A stretch of 50,081 nt of DNA from Beijerinckiaceae bacterium (lineage in GTDB: Bacteria; Pseudomonadota; Alphaproteobacteria; Rhizobiales; Beijerinckiaceae), in NCBI GenBank assembly GCA_030684835.1, contig JAUXWZ010000004.1, positions 1 to 50,081 of the forward strand. The letters are read 5' to 3'. Made by a program: the position numbers and the translations under genes. Positions 16,449-26,289 of this stretch are shown here, piece by piece; the stretch's first letter is position 1; each line of letters starts with the position of its first letter. Below the pieces are notes generated by a model. That model did not search any database. It was not told where the DNA came from and saw nothing but the letters and a program-made list of their open reading frames with translations.

Positions 16449-17641
16449 TGAATATGGCCGTCATGAATCAATCTGAAGCTCCATCCGTCGTCACCCGCGA
16501 CCGCGTCATCTGCTTCGTCAATGACGAGGAAAGCGCTGCGGCTCTTCGCAAGGGCCTCGACGGCAGCAACCTGGTTATCCGGCGTGGCACGATCCGCAAT
16601 GCCATCCGAATGCTGGAAACCGACACCGAGCTGTTCGCATTGGTGACGGACATCAGTGGAATCGATGACCCGTTTGTCGAACTGGAAAGGTTGGCCAGCG
16701 TCTGCCCACCCGATGTTCGGGTGGCGCTCATCGGCGACAGCAGGGAGATCAATTTTTACCGCGAGCTGATCGAAACCGGCATCACCGAGTACCTTCCGCG
16801 GCCGTTGACGCGGGACATGGTATTGGAACTGCTGCGACCGAAGCTGATAGGCGGCGTGGTGCCTGCTCAACCGGATCGTGGCGGGCATGTCGTCTCGATC
16901 TGCGGTGCCCAGGGTGGCGCCGGTGCGACGAGCATCGCCATCAATCTCGCGCTGCAACTGGCTGAGACCACCAAGGCCAAGGTCGCGCTGCTCGATCTTC
17001 ATCTGCAGAATGGCGAGACTGCGGTGATGCTGGGCGTACGGCCAGGGCCGGGTCTGCGCATCGCCCTGGAAAACCCGATGCGGGCGGATACGTTGTTTCT
17101 GGAACGCGCCGCAATCGAGATCAACGATCGGGTTAGCCTGATCGCCGCGGACGAGGAGCTGGATGCGCAGCTCAATATCACCGAAGCGGGTGTGCGACAC
17201 GTGCTCGGTTTGCTCCGTCAACGATTCAACTATGTCGTCGTCGATGTACCGGTGCCATTCCCTCCCTCGATCTACCCGGTGATCAGCCTTTCTCGTCAGG
17301 TATTGGTCCTGCTGGAAGCTGAGGTCACGGGACTTCGCAATGCTTATGCGCTGCGCAACGCCGTCACCAACATCGCCGGCAAGGACCGGGTCTTTACCTT
17401 GCTCAATCGTGCGGATCGCGCCGGAGGCCTTCCCAGGGCGACGATTGTCAAAGCGCTCGGAGCAGAGCCGGACATGGTGATTCCTGACCTTGGGAAGGGG
17501 ATGACCCAGGCGGTCAATCTCGGAATTCCAGCGCTCAAGCACGTATCCAAGTTGCGACGTCACCTGACGCCGATTGTCCGGGAGATCACCGGTGTCGGCG
17601 TCAAGCGAAAGGGACGGCTGAGGAGGCTGCTCGGGCTATGA
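16448..17641 (+). CDS. cpaE: Pilus assembly ATPase CpaE/TadZ
   Basis: 397 residues. An N-terminal receiver-like domain (residues 15-135, with V-A-L-I-G-D-S and the end E-Y-L-P-R-P-L-T) lacks the usual phosphorylated Asp setting. It is followed by a MinD/ParA-like ATPase domain starting with S-I-C-G-A-Q-G-G-A-G-A-T-S near residue 151, a deviant Walker A loop in which Ala replaces the usual Lys, and L-L-D-L-H-L-Q (Walker A' strand). Known: TadZ/CpaE places the Tad machine at the pole. ATG 16448 overlaps the cpaB stop by one base, and the cpaE end overlaps the cpaF start by four bases (ATGA). Confidence 0.9.
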   Translation: MNMAVMNQSEAPSVVTRDRVICFVNDEESAAALRKGLDGSNLVIRRGTIRNAIRMLETDTELFALVTDISGIDDPFVELERLASVCPPDVRVALIGDSREINFYRELIETGITEYLPRPLTRDMVLELLRPKLIGGVVPAQPDRGGHVVSICGAQGGAGATSIAINLALQLAETTKAKVALLDLHLQNGETAVMLGVRPGPGLRIALENPMRADTLFLERAAIEINDRVSLIAADEELDAQLNITEAGVRHVLGLLRQRFNYVVVDVPVPFPPSIYPVISLSRQVLVLLEAEVTGLRNAYALRNAVTNIAGKDRVFTLLNRADRAGGLPRATIVKALGAEPDMVIPDLGKGMTQAVNLGIPALKHVSKLRRHLTPIVREITGVGVKRKGRLRRLLGL

Positions 17642-19125
17642 AAAAGTTCGGAAGGCGTCCAGACGACGAGCCGGTGCTTCGTGTGGCCACCTTGGTGCCA
17701 AGTCCCTTGGTGCCAAGTCCACTTGCATCGACGGAATTCGCCGCCGCGCCGCGCGGAGGCTTCCCGCCGCCGCTTGCGCATCCGTCCATCGCAGTCTTGC
17801 CTGCGGCGAGCGCCAGCCCGCTTGCGCCCCCAAGCCTGGTGCCTCGGCGCGAGGACCCTCCAGTTCATCATCCCGTGATGCTCGCGTCGCTGCGCGAACG
17901 GGTGATGGAGCAGATCGATCCATCGGCAGCAGCAACTGTTTCGCGTGATGTGCTGCGGCGGCAGATCGAGGAAATCATCCACGGGATCGCCAACCAGGAC
18001 CGGCTGGAGCTGTCCGGTCGCGAGCAGACTCAGCTGGCCGAGGATATTGCGGACGATATGACCGGCTATGGGCCGCTGCGCCCGCTGCTGGACGATGAAA
18101 CGATCAACGACATCATGATCAACGGCCCCGGCAACGTCTATGTCGAACGAAGCGGCAAGCTGGAGCGGGTCGCGGTACGATTCCGCGATAATGACCATAT
18201 CGCGTCGGTAGCGCAGAAGATCGCGGCGCAGGTCGGACGGCGTGTAGACGAATCTAGTCCGATGGTCGACTGTCGCTTGCCGGATGGCAGTCGGGTCAAC
18301 ATCATTCTGCCACCGCTCGCGATCCACAGTCCCTGCATTTCCATCCGAAAGTTTCCAGCGCGCCGTTTAAGTATGGACGGGCTGATCAAGAATGGCTCGA
18401 TGACGCCTGCGATCGGTCGATTGCTGGAGATTGCCTCCCGCGCGCGGCTCAACGTTCTGGTTTCCGGCGGTACCGGATCCGGCAAGACGACGCTTCTGAA
18501 CGCCATGAGCCAGTTCATCGACCACACCGAGCGCGTTGTCACCATCGAGGACGCGGCGGAATTGCAGCTTCAACAGCCGCACGTCATCAGCCTGGAAACC
18601 CGGCCCCCCAGCCTCGAAGGCACAGGGCAGGTCACCCAGCGAGACCTGCTGTGGAACGCACTTCGTATGCGTCCCGACCGGATCGTTGTCGGCGAAGTCC
18701 GCGGCGCCGAAGCATTCGATATGCTGCAGGCGATGAATACCGGCCATGACGGGTCGATCTCGACGGTGCACGCCAACAGCACGCGGGACGCCCTGACCCG
18801 GGTCGAGAACATGGTGCAGATGGGGCAGGTCAATCTGCCCACGCGAGCGATTCGATCGCAGATCGTCGCGGCACTGGATGTCATCGTTCAGGTCGAACGC
18901 ATGCGGGACGGGCAGCGCCGGATCATTCAGGTCAGCGAAGTCATCGGTATGGAAGGCGAGGTGATCACCACCAACGATATTGCGGCGTTCGAGTACCAGG
19001 ACGAGGACGATCACGGGCGGATAGTAGGCACTTACAAGTCAACCCAGGCGCTCCCGAAATTCAAGAGCCGACTTGCCTATTACGGGCTTCATCAAGCCTG
19101 GGTTGAAGCGATGAGCCAGATATGA
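17638..19125 (+). CDS. cpaF: Secretion ATPase CpaF/TadA
   Basis: 495 residues, the hexameric type II/IV ATPase that powers Flp pilus assembly in the cytoplasm. A Pro-rich N-terminus (about 90 residues) includes a short tandem repeat, L-V-P-S-P at two successive positions, encoded by a repeated 16-base run near 17690-17720. The conserved part has I-N-D-I-M-I-N-G near 157, Walker A G-G-T-G-S-G-K-T at 277-284, Walker B D-R-I-V-V-G-E-V-R-G near 346, and S-T-V-H-A-N-S (His box) near 377. Four-base overlaps join it to cpaE and tadB. Confidence 0.93.
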   Translation: MKKFGRRPDDEPVLRVATLVPSPLVPSPLASTEFAAAPRGGFPPPLAHPSIAVLPAASASPLAPPSLVPRREDPPVHHPVMLASLRERVMEQIDPSAAATVSRDVLRRQIEEIIHGIANQDRLELSGREQTQLAEDIADDMTGYGPLRPLLDDETINDIMINGPGNVYVERSGKLERVAVRFRDNDHIASVAQKIAAQVGRRVDESSPMVDCRLPDGSRVNIILPPLAIHSPCISIRKFPARRLSMDGLIKNGSMTPAIGRLLEIASRARLNVLVSGGTGSGKTTLLNAMSQFIDHTERVVTIEDAAELQLQQPHVISLETRPPSLEGTGQVTQRDLLWNALRMRPDRIVVGEVRGAEAFDMLQAMNTGHDGSISTVHANSTRDALTRVENMVQMGQVNLPTRAIRSQIVAALDVIVQVERMRDGQRRIIQVSEVIGMEGEVITTNDIAAFEYQDEDDHGRIVGTYKSTQALPKFKSRLAYYGLHQAWVEAMSQI

Positions 19126-20054
19126 TTCCGAACTACGTAATTCTCACCGTTTTGGGTCTGCTCCTGTGTGCAGCAGCGGTAACGCTTTGGCTCGATAAGC
19201 GAGAAAGGCGCATGAATCGTCAGCTTGAGGTCGCTTTGGAAAAAGCGCCCACGGCCGGCTTGACGTCGATCCGCCGGACCGAGACCGGAGCGCGCTCGAT
19301 GTTCCTGCACCGCTTGGCGAACTACAACCCGCACATCGTTTACTCCGTGCACCCGATCCTTGTGCTGCTGGCCGCAGCGATGGCGGCGTCGGTGATATTC
19401 TATGCCAACAGCCTGTTCGGATTTTCCAGCCTCCAGGTATCCATTGCGGCCGGGATTGTGGCGCTATTGGTGGTGCGGGGCATGTTCGGGTGGCAGAGAC
19501 GTCGTTTCGCCAATCAACTGTTCCGGCAGCTGCCGGATACGATTCAACTGGTGACAAGTACCGTCCGCGCGGGCCTGCCCGTCAACGAAGCGCTTCGCAC
19601 GATCGCTCGCGAGATGCCGCAGCCGACGTCGGGGCAATTTGCCATCGTCTGCAGTGAAATTAACCTGGGCAAGGCTCCGGAAGACGCCGTAGAATCCGTC
19701 TATCGGCGTACGGGAGTCGCGGAGTACGCGATGTTCTCGGTGACCCTTGCCGTCCAGTTGAAGTCCGGCGGCAGCCTGGCTGAAACACTGCAAATTCTCG
19801 GAGACACCGTGAGCCAGCGCGTCGCGCTGGCCGCCCGTGCCAAGGCTCTCGCAGGGGAGGTGATCTTTTCCTCGCGTGCGCTTTCGGTCTCGCCCCTTAT
19901 CATTGGTGGAGTGCTGTACCTGATGAATCCGAAGTCGATCGATCTGCTGTTTTATGATCCGACCGGAAACATGCTCCTGGCCTATGCCGTTGGCTCGGTC
20001 ATTCTCGGGCACTTTGTGATCCGCTGGATGATTCAAAGGGAGACGTCGCTATGA
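19122..20054 (+). CDS. tadB: Inner-membrane platform protein TadB
   Basis: 310 residues. One membrane segment at the N-terminus (3-22), two more at about 75-122, then a T2SSF domain (residues 150-275: F-R-Q-L-P-D-T-I-Q-L, A-G-L-P-V-N-E-A-L near 156, and G-G-S-L-A-E-T-L near 212), then two helices at the end. With TadC it forms the platform that CpaF acts on. Overlaps tadC by four bases. The early R-R-T-E-T-G-A stretch is typical of the linker. Confidence 0.9.
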   Translation: MIPNYVILTVLGLLLCAAAVTLWLDKRERRMNRQLEVALEKAPTAGLTSIRRTETGARSMFLHRLANYNPHIVYSVHPILVLLAAAMAASVIFYANSLFGFSSLQVSIAAGIVALLVVRGMFGWQRRRFANQLFRQLPDTIQLVTSTVRAGLPVNEALRTIAREMPQPTSGQFAIVCSEINLGKAPEDAVESVYRRTGVAEYAMFSVTLAVQLKSGGSLAETLQILGDTVSQRVALAARAKALAGEVIFSSRALSVSPLIIGGVLYLMNPKSIDLLFYDPTGNMLLAYAVGSVILGHFVIRWMIQRETSL

Positions 20055-20950
20055 ATGGCAGCCTGGCTGTGGCAGCCCTCGTCGTCATTGCCGCGACCGC
20101 GACATTCCTGATGGTCATCCGCGAGATGCACATTCGCGCGCTGGACGCGCGGGTGTCGAATGCAGTGCTCGGTATTTCCGACCGCTCCACGCGGAAGGAT
20201 GTGACCGGTTTTTTTGCGTCGATCGGCATGCGATACCGGCGTTTCTACGCCGAAGAAAATCTCGACGAGTTGCGGTTAGTTCTTCAATCGGCTGGATTTA
20301 ATCACCATCGGGTCTTGCCGATCTGGCTCGGCGTGAAGACCGTCAGCACGTTCGTGTTTCCGATCGCTGCCTTCCTGTTTGCGCAGCTTTCGGGGTGGAC
20401 ACTGGTCAGTGTGCTTACCTTCACGCTTCTCGGCGTGGTGATCGGGATCATGGGGCCGCGGCTGGTCTTGCTTGTCATGAAACGGCGTTTTGACAAAGCT
20501 ATCCGGTCAGGCACGCCGGATACGATCGATTTGCTCGTCGTGTGCGCTGAAGCGGGAATGGGCCTGGAAAGCGCCTTGCAGCGTGTCGCCGAGGAGATGA
20601 ACCAGACCAATCCGTCGATCTCGCGCGTTTTGTACAACCTTCTCGACGACCTCAGGATTTTGCCGACCCGCGCCGAGGCGTTCGAAAAGCTGGCAGCCAC
20701 GTCGGAAGGGTTCCGCCGCTTTGGCATCATGGTCAGCCAGAGCCTGCAATACGGAACGCCCTTGGGCCAGGCCCTGCGCTCGATCGCGTCCGACCTCCGG
20801 CGCGAGCGGATCACCGGTCTTGAGGAGCGGGCGCACAAGCTCGGTGCCAAGCTTATTGTACCGATGGTATTGTTCCTGCTGCCGGCGATGTTTGTCATCC
20901 TTGGCGGCAGTTCATTCTTGCATCTCATCCGTTCCTTCAAGGGACTTTAG
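20051..20950 (+). CDS. tadC: Inner-membrane platform protein TadC
   Basis: 299 residues, N-terminal membrane helix, two helices near 95-145, a T2SSF domain (G-T-P-D-T-I-D-L-L-V-V-C-A-E-A-G-M-G-L-E near 155, Y-G-T-P-L-G-Q-A-L near 235) and a last helix (V-P-M-V-L-F-L-L-P-A-M-F). It pairs with TadB. The gene closes the tightly overlapped block cpaB-cpaE-cpaF-tadB-tadC, and the next gene starts 15 bases downstream. Confidence 0.9.
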   Translation: MNGSLAVAALVVIAATATFLMVIREMHIRALDARVSNAVLGISDRSTRKDVTGFFASIGMRYRRFYAEENLDELRLVLQSAGFNHHRVLPIWLGVKTVSTFVFPIAAFLFAQLSGWTLVSVLTFTLLGVVIGIMGPRLVLLVMKRRFDKAIRSGTPDTIDLLVVCAEAGMGLESALQRVAEEMNQTNPSISRVLYNLLDDLRILPTRAEAFEKLAATSEGFRRFGIMVSQSLQYGTPLGQALRSIASDLRRERITGLEERAHKLGAKLIVPMVLFLLPAMFVILGGSSFLHLIRSFKGL

Positions 20951-20965
20951 TCACGAACGCGAGTC

Positions 20966-21436
20966 ATGAGCAGAATTCGGACAAACAGGATCAGAAGCGG
21001 GATACGCTCGTTGATCGGCGATCGGCGCGGCGCTGCCGCGTTCGAGATGGCCATTATCTACGGCTTCCTGATGTTCAGCATGTTCTTGCCGTTGGCCGAC
21101 GTGGCTATGGCCGGTTTCAAATTCATATCGGCGCATCAGGCGCTGCGTGACATGGCACAGCGGATTCAGTATTCACCACCGTCCGACATTACAACGGCGG
21201 CCGGCATCAGCACCTGGCAGGATTCCCTGCCAGCATCCGTAAGCGGCTATACGATTACTCCGACAGTTTACTGTGGGAGCCCGGGAACACTCGCTCCCTG
21301 CACTGCTGCAGATGCACTTCCGACCGTGCCGAAGCGCTATAAGCTCACGACTAATTTCACAGCACCGGCAATGACGCCTGGACTTGTGTTCTGCAGTACT
21401 GGCTGCACGGTCAGCTACTCGATACCATTTCAATAG
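20966..21436 (+). CDS. TadE-like pseudopilin
   Basis: 156 residues. Arg-rich leader, then R-R-G-A-A-A-F-E-M-A-I-I-Y-G-F near residue 20, the G/A-x-x-x-F-E junction of class IVb pseudopilins, followed by one hydrophobic helix. The periplasmic part holds four Cys (near 111, 117, 143 and 147), likely two disulfides, and is rich in Thr, Ser and Pro. Known: TadE and TadF are minor pilins cut by the prepilin peptidase. ATG 20966 is the natural start. The gene is followed after eight bases by the TadG gene. Confidence 0.8.
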   Translation: MSRIRTNRIRSGIRSLIGDRRGAAAFEMAIIYGFLMFSMFLPLADVAMAGFKFISAHQALRDMAQRIQYSPPSDITTAAGISTWQDSLPASVSGYTITPTVYCGSPGTLAPCTAADALPTVPKRYKLTTNFTAPAMTPGLVFCSTGCTVSYSIPFQ

Positions 21437-21444
21437 GAGCAGTC

Positions 21445-22698
21445 ATGCGAAACCTGTACCAATGCCGACGCGGCTCCGTCGCCTTCGCAACGGTCGTCGC
21501 CCTGATTCCACTCATCGGTTTCCTCGCACTCGGTGCCGAGGCAGGGTCATGGTTCGTAACCAGAAACCAGGCGCAGAACACGGCTGATAGCGCCGCGTTG
21601 GCTGGCGCACTGGCTGTTGCGAACACCAACGTACAGCCTGATTTCGGTACACTGAATGGATTCGCATCGGGTGTAGTCGTTACTTCAGGCATCTATACCG
21701 CTGGAACAGGATTTGCGGCTGGTGCAGTCCCCGCCAATGCTGTTCGAGCTGTCGTAACTGAATGTCGACCACAGTCGTTGTCGCTGGTGGTTTACACAGG
21801 AAGTTGCAATGGAACTGACAGCAACATCAAGATTGAAGCGACAGCGATTGCGAGCGTTCAGACGCCGGCGAAGCTTCCCTGTGCGATGTCGCTTACCGGT
21901 CCTATCACCTTCAAAGATGCTGCAGTCGAAATCAACGCGCCAAACTGCTCGCTCGCTTCAAATGGCACGCCGCTCGGTATTGAGTTCCAGGTAGCTCCCA
22001 AGACATATAACGTTGGGTCCGTAACCACAGCCGGCGGTTGCAGCGGGTCACTCTGTGGATCTGTTTCGACCTACGCTCCGCCAACCATCAACCCATACGA
22101 GCTTCTCACTAACTCAATTAACGGCTTAACTTTGTCCCCGTGTAGCGGATCGACCTTGCGGCCTTACGAAGGCTTCAACTGCGCGAATAACAATGTGACG
22201 ATCAATAGCGCGACCACATTAGACACTAGTGGCGTCTATTTCTTCTCCGGCGGACTTACCCTTGGGGGCAACGGAGCACTATCAACTGGAGTGGGTGTAA
22301 CGGCAACGATCATTATTATTCCCGACGGCACCAAGACAAGCCTCAAGATGGCTGGCGGAAGTACCTTCAAAATCAGTTCGCCTGCGACAGCGCCGTCAGC
22401 ATCGGCAGTCCCTGGCGCGTTGTCTTCTGTTCGTTACCTTCTCGCCAATATGGCAATATTTGATCCCGAACTATCACCGCAAATCGTTGGCGGTGCCACG
22501 ATGACAGGTAGTGGTGTGTTTTATCTTCCCAATGCTGCGTTGAATTTTAAGGGAGATTCCACCTCTACCTCGACCCCCAGTACATGCACGCAGGTGATCG
22601 CCGCCTCCATCCAATTTACGGGAACGCCGACACTGGATAACACGGGATGCCCGGAGAGCATAAAGATCAAGAGCCAAGTAGTTGCGTTGGTGCAGTGA
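21445..22698 (+). CDS. tadG: TadG-like pilus assembly protein
   Basis: 417 residues. The N-terminal R-R-G-S-V-A-F-A-T-V-V-A-L-I-P-L helix is the TadE/TadG anchor, then Q-A-Q-N-T-A-D-S-A-A-L-A-G-A-L-A near residue 45 is the TadG signature. The rest is a long low-charge periplasmic region rich in Ser, Thr, Gly and Val with several Cys, shorter than TadG proteins that end in a von Willebrand A domain; I see no metal site. AGGAG precedes ATG 21445. The gene is visibly less GC-rich than cpaB to tadC, which fits a fast-changing surface part. Its stop shares a base with the next start. Confidence 0.8.
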   Translation: MRNLYQCRRGSVAFATVVALIPLIGFLALGAEAGSWFVTRNQAQNTADSAALAGALAVANTNVQPDFGTLNGFASGVVVTSGIYTAGTGFAAGAVPANAVRAVVTECRPQSLSLVVYTGSCNGTDSNIKIEATAIASVQTPAKLPCAMSLTGPITFKDAAVEINAPNCSLASNGTPLGIEFQVAPKTYNVGSVTTAGGCSGSLCGSVSTYAPPTINPYELLTNSINGLTLSPCSGSTLRPYEGFNCANNNVTINSATTLDTSGVYFFSGGLTLGGNGALSTGVGVTATIIIIPDGTKTSLKMAGGSTFKISSPATAPSASAVPGALSSVRYLLANMAIFDPELSPQIVGGATMTGSGVFYLPNAALNFKGDSTSTSTPSTCTQVIAASIQFTGTPTLDNTGCPESIKIKSQVVALVQ

Positions 22699-23096
22699 TG
22701 AGAAGGCTCGACCAACGCGGCGCCGTTGCATTTGAATTCTGTCTCGTTGCTGTCGTGCTTTTCACGTTCTTTTTCGCGATCTTCGATCTCGGCCGCTATG
22801 CGATTGCCATGCAATCGTTGCGCGCACTCGCCAGCAACGGGGCCCGGGCAACGATGATCAAATGCTATACGCCTGCTGTAACGGGTATAGTGGCGAATAC
22901 GTCACCCTCCAGTTGCATTCATATTAATGCCTATCTGGCTTCGGACTTAATCCTCGGACAAACGCCGACACTGAGCGCGAGCTCAGGAGGCTCCGTCCTC
23001 ACTATCACGGCGGCTCTACCCGATTTCGCTATGTTGATGCCGATCTGGGGCACATCGTTGAATGCGCCGAGCGCAAGCATGCAGATCCCCTATTAG
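22698..23096 (+). CDS. TadE-like pseudopilin, second
   Basis: 132 residues from ATG 22698, which overlaps the TadG stop by one base (TGATG). D-Q-R-G-A-V-A-F-E-F-C-L-V-A-V near residue 5 gives the processing site and the Glu at position 5 of the mature helix. The periplasmic part is about 90 residues with two Cys. It is the last gene of the main run. A minor pilin by family. It differs enough from the product at 20966 that they are not recent copies. Confidence 0.8.
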   Translation: MRRLDQRGAVAFEFCLVAVVLFTFFFAIFDLGRYAIAMQSLRALASNGARATMIKCYTPAVTGIVANTSPSSCIHINAYLASDLILGQTPTLSASSGGSVLTITAALPDFAMLMPIWGTSLNAPSASMQIPY

Positions 23097-24188
23097 CGCT
23101 CAGAATTTGATCAAAGTTTCGGAGCTGGCGCTTCCGCTCGGCAGCCCAGTTTTTGCCAAGCCCATTGACAGGGCAGGCCTCAACTAAATTAAATTCGCCG
23201 AGCGCATCCACGAAGGCACGTCAGACCGGCAAGACCGGACCGCAAGGCGCTATCGGTCAATTGCCTCGCGCATGGATCTGGCCTTGGCAATAACCCTGCC
23301 GTAACCGCCAGATCCGCATACCAAAGTCGCCGGGTTATCTCAGATCAAATGGATGGACGCTATCCGCCAAGGTTTCCTTTTGGCGGTCACAGGTCGCCCT
23401 GCGACGACGTAGCGGCGGGCGGAAAGCTAATACCACCAACCAGGATGGCTGCGCCGCCAGATAACGCCGGGTGCCACGACTCGTCGGCGATGAAAGCGCG
23501 AATTGACCAGGTCGACCGCGGTCACGGTTACGTCGGGGCTCGTGGCAACGGGGTGCTGGTTGGCGAAGACGTTGCTGTATAGGGGGCAGCGGATGCATGC
23601 CCGACTCCGAGACCAGCAGCAAGGTGTAGACGGCTCTTCTCATTCGCTTCTCCTCTTGAAAGTTGCGGGCGGCAACTGCGCAGGCCTAGCCGTTGGAGGC
23701 TTCCGGGCCAGCCAGACCTGCTGCGCCGCAGAGCGCAGGCGGGAGCGTGAGCATCTGCCAAAGCGTTGTAGCCGAAGCTTCGTCGGGAAGCTCGGGTTGA
23801 AGCCGAGCCGGTGCAGGGCGAGGTCGCCCCAATTTGGCGATTGGAACCAATTTAACGAAAAAAACATGAAATTACTCCCCAAATGGGTTGCCGGAAGGGG
23901 TGCCGGCAACCGTCGGGCCGTCAAAATGGGTGGCCCCGGAAGTGGTGCTTCTTGGCAACATCGGGCGAATTTCTCTCGAATCTGCCGGGGATAGTGGGGT
24001 CTGTCCTTGCAACCGCAGCGCCTGACGGACGATGATCTTGAGGGGAGTCGGCTCGGGGCCGAGGAATATAAACTTACTAGCGATTTTCTTGTTTGGCTGA
24101 TTGTAATCTCCGCGATGTCGTGCGCGCCGGAGAGTTGTGCACCGCCGAGGGCGCATATTGCCGGGTGTACGCGGTGAAGGGGACTAAC
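23097..24188. other. Intergenic stretch of about 1.1 kb inside the tad region
   Basis: No convincing gene. Frames on both strands (for example plus 23503-23994 and minus 23335-23643) are Arg- and Pro-rich and lack ribosome binding sites. The base content stays GC-rich, so this may be decayed coding sequence. It separates cpaC and tadD from the rest of the cluster. The last 130 bases are AT-richer and probably hold the cpaC promoter. Confidence 0.4.
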
Positions 24189-25784
24189 ATGAGCGGCGGC
24201 CGGATTTCGACTGTGGGGAGGGCGAGGCTTGTCGCCCTGGGCGCGCTGGCCCTTGGCGCTGTTCTTGTTCCCACGTTCGCTGACTCTGCCGGGGCTCAGG
24301 GACGGCGCAGTCCTGGCGGCGGGGGCATCTTCATCAGCGAAGCCGGCGACGTCCAGCGCGTCAAGGTGATCGTGAACAAGTCACGCACCTTTAGGGTCGA
24401 AGCCCCTTTCACCACCATCGTGGCGGGCTCGCCAGACATCGTTGACGTGAAATCGCTGAGCGATCAGCTGATTTACATTCAGGGCAAAATGCCCGGCACC
24501 ACCAACGTCATCCTGTTCGATTCCTCGATGAAGCAGATCGGCATCCTCGATGTCGAGGTCACGGTCGACACCGGCAACCTGCAGCAGAATATTCGGGCCG
24601 GAACCGGCACCCGCGGCATCCGTGTTTCGGCCAGCGAAGGTCAGCTTGTGCTCACCGGAACCGCCCCCGATGCGGTCGCCGCCGAGCGCGCGATGGCGAT
24701 TGCAACCAGCACCGCTCCGAAGGGCACGTCCGTCGTCAACGCCATGAGCGTGGCGGGCGCGCAGCAGGTGATGCTGGAGGTGCGGTTCCTCGAGGTGAAT
24801 CGAACTGCTGGGCGCGACCTAGGCGTGAATCTCTATGCCGCCAATGCAAACGGCACGAATGTCGGACAAACGGGGCTTGGAGACGTCACGGCCGCCGGGC
24901 GCACTCCCATTGGTAATGGTGCCCCTCCCAGCACTCTCCCCCTGCTAGGTACGGCCGCCACGCTGGCAAGTGGAGCGGCCCCGTACGGCGCGTTGCTCAC
25001 GAGCATTCTCAGGCTGAATAACGGCATGACGATCGACAGCCTGGTGACGGCGCTGGAAACCAAGGGCGTGCTGCGCCGCCTCGCGGAACCGAACCTGGTG
25101 ACTCTGTCCGGCGAAGCGGCGCGCTTCCTCGCCGGTGGCGAATTCCCTGTGCCGGTTGCTTCCACCGCGGGCACCGCCGGCCTGGTGCCGACCGTGACCA
25201 TCGAGTTCAAGAAGTTCGGCGTCGAATTGGGCTTCGTCCCGACCGTGCTGTCGCGCGGGGTCATCAATCTGCGGGTCGAGCCTTCGGTGAGCGAACTCGA
25301 TTTCACCAACGCAGTGCAGATCGCCGGCACGGTCATTCCCGCGTTGACTGCCCGCAACGCTCGCACCACCGTTGAATTGCGTGACGGCCAGAGCTTTGCC
25401 ATTGCGGGCTTGCTGCAGACGCGTAATCGGCAGGACGTCTCGCAAGTGCCATGGATCGGCTCGGTGCCGGTGCTCGGCTCGCTGTTCCGCAGCTCGTCCT
25501 ACCAGCAGCAGGAAACCGATCTCGTCATCATCGTGACGCCGCGGCTGGTGGCTCCGGTGGCGCCCGGACAGCAACTCGCGTCGCCGCTCGATTCGCGCCT
25601 GCCAGCCAACGATGTAGACTTCTTCCTCAACGGTCAGATGGAAGTGAAGAAGCGCTACAACGACTACGTGAATGGTGGCGGCAACGTCAAAGGTCCCTAC
25701 GGACACATCATCGCGCCCGACGCTCGCCTTTCCGCGCCGCCGGCGGTCGTCATCGACCAGCCGGTGGTCAAGTCACTCAACTAA
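24189..25784 (+). CDS. cpaC: Outer-membrane secretin CpaC/RcpA
   Basis: 531 residues. Signal peptide to about residue 37 (ends S-A-G-A-Q-G). A pilus-formation N-domain follows (V-N-K-S-R-T-F-R-V near 62, I-Y-I-Q-G-K-M-P-G-T-T-N-V near 96), then a BON-like segment (L-V-L-T-G-T-A-P near 155), then the secretin domain from about 195 (V-M-L-E-V-R-F-L-E-V-N). It ends near D-L-V-I-I-V-T-P-R-L-V-A-P at 445 with a 75-residue tail. Forms the outer-membrane pore for the Flp pilus. ATG 24189 has AAGGG ahead and opens into the signal peptide. Usually cpaC follows cpaB, but here it is placed after the pseudopilins. Confidence 0.92.
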   Translation: MSGGRISTVGRARLVALGALALGAVLVPTFADSAGAQGRRSPGGGGIFISEAGDVQRVKVIVNKSRTFRVEAPFTTIVAGSPDIVDVKSLSDQLIYIQGKMPGTTNVILFDSSMKQIGILDVEVTVDTGNLQQNIRAGTGTRGIRVSASEGQLVLTGTAPDAVAAERAMAIATSTAPKGTSVVNAMSVAGAQQVMLEVRFLEVNRTAGRDLGVNLYAANANGTNVGQTGLGDVTAAGRTPIGNGAPPSTLPLLGTAATLASGAAPYGALLTSILRLNNGMTIDSLVTALETKGVLRRLAEPNLVTLSGEAARFLAGGEFPVPVASTAGTAGLVPTVTIEFKKFGVELGFVPTVLSRGVINLRVEPSVSELDFTNAVQIAGTVIPALTARNARTTVELRDGQSFAIAGLLQTRNRQDVSQVPWIGSVPVLGSLFRSSSYQQQETDLVIIVTPRLVAPVAPGQQLASPLDSRLPANDVDFFLNGQMEVKKRYNDYVNGGGNVKGPYGHIIAPDARLSAPPAVVIDQPVVKSLN

Positions 25785-25796
25785 GGAACGACCGAT

Positions 25797-26198
25797 ATGA
25801 CATGCACGGTGTTACTCGCGGTCTTTACGCTGGGGTCTTGCAACGGCTTGGCCGGTAACGACGAAATGGATCGTTATTTTCAGCGCTCCGACAGCATCAC
25901 CTTGAGTGCCGGCAATGCCAAGGAGGTCAACATCGCTGCGCAAACCATCCATCCCTGGCCCAAAGGCGTCAACGATCGCCGGATCGTTGTCCAGGCGGCG
26001 AAGACCAACGGCGCTATCACGCGTTATCGTGCCGGGAATCAACCGCGCGATCCGTTGCCGGCGTTCGGAATTAGCGGGGTCGGCCAAGGACATCGTCCAA
26101 TGGGAACTGCCGGCGCCACGGCTGCCGCAGTGGACGCAGGCGGTGCCGTCTTCCAGGGCACCGGCGCGGCTGCCTTGGGCGCGGGCGCCCGACCTTGA
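25797..26198 (+). CDS. Small lipoprotein of the tad locus
   Basis: 133 residues. A short signal peptide ends in a lipobox L-G-S-C with Cys 15. A conserved-looking block follows (D-R-Y-F-Q-R-S-D-S-I-T-L-S-A-G-N-A-K near residue 24, then H-P-W-P near 51). The second half is Gly/Ala-rich and may be partly noncoding drift. It lies 12 bases after cpaC, where many tad loci have cpaD, a lipoprotein that helps the secretin. It does not look like CpaD, but may fill part of that role. AAGGA lies nine bases before the ATG. A weak stem (GCCGC/GCGGC at 26222-26248) followed by a T-rich run lies after it. Confidence 0.65.
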   Translation: MTCTVLLAVFTLGSCNGLAGNDEMDRYFQRSDSITLSAGNAKEVNIAAQTIHPWPKGVNDRRIVVQAAKTNGAITRYRAGNQPRDPLPAFGISGVGQGHRPMGTAGATAAAVDAGGAVFQGTGAAALGAGARP

Positions 26199-26289
26199 TG
26201 AGTTTGATCGTTTGATTTGATGCCGCTGTTGGCAAGGTTAGACGCGGCGTTTTGTTGTTCACGTTGGTAGGTGAGGCTGGATAACGGTA

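Noticed and set aside
16292-17563. 423-codon open frame antisense to cpaE
   Set aside because: Rich in Arg, His, Gln and Asp with no motif; cpaE is certain on the plus strand.
23335-23643. Minus-strand frame with a signal-like start in the tad gap
   Set aside because: The first 12 residues look like a signal peptide, but the rest is Arg/Pro-rich and shifts to other frames look no better; left as decayed sequence.
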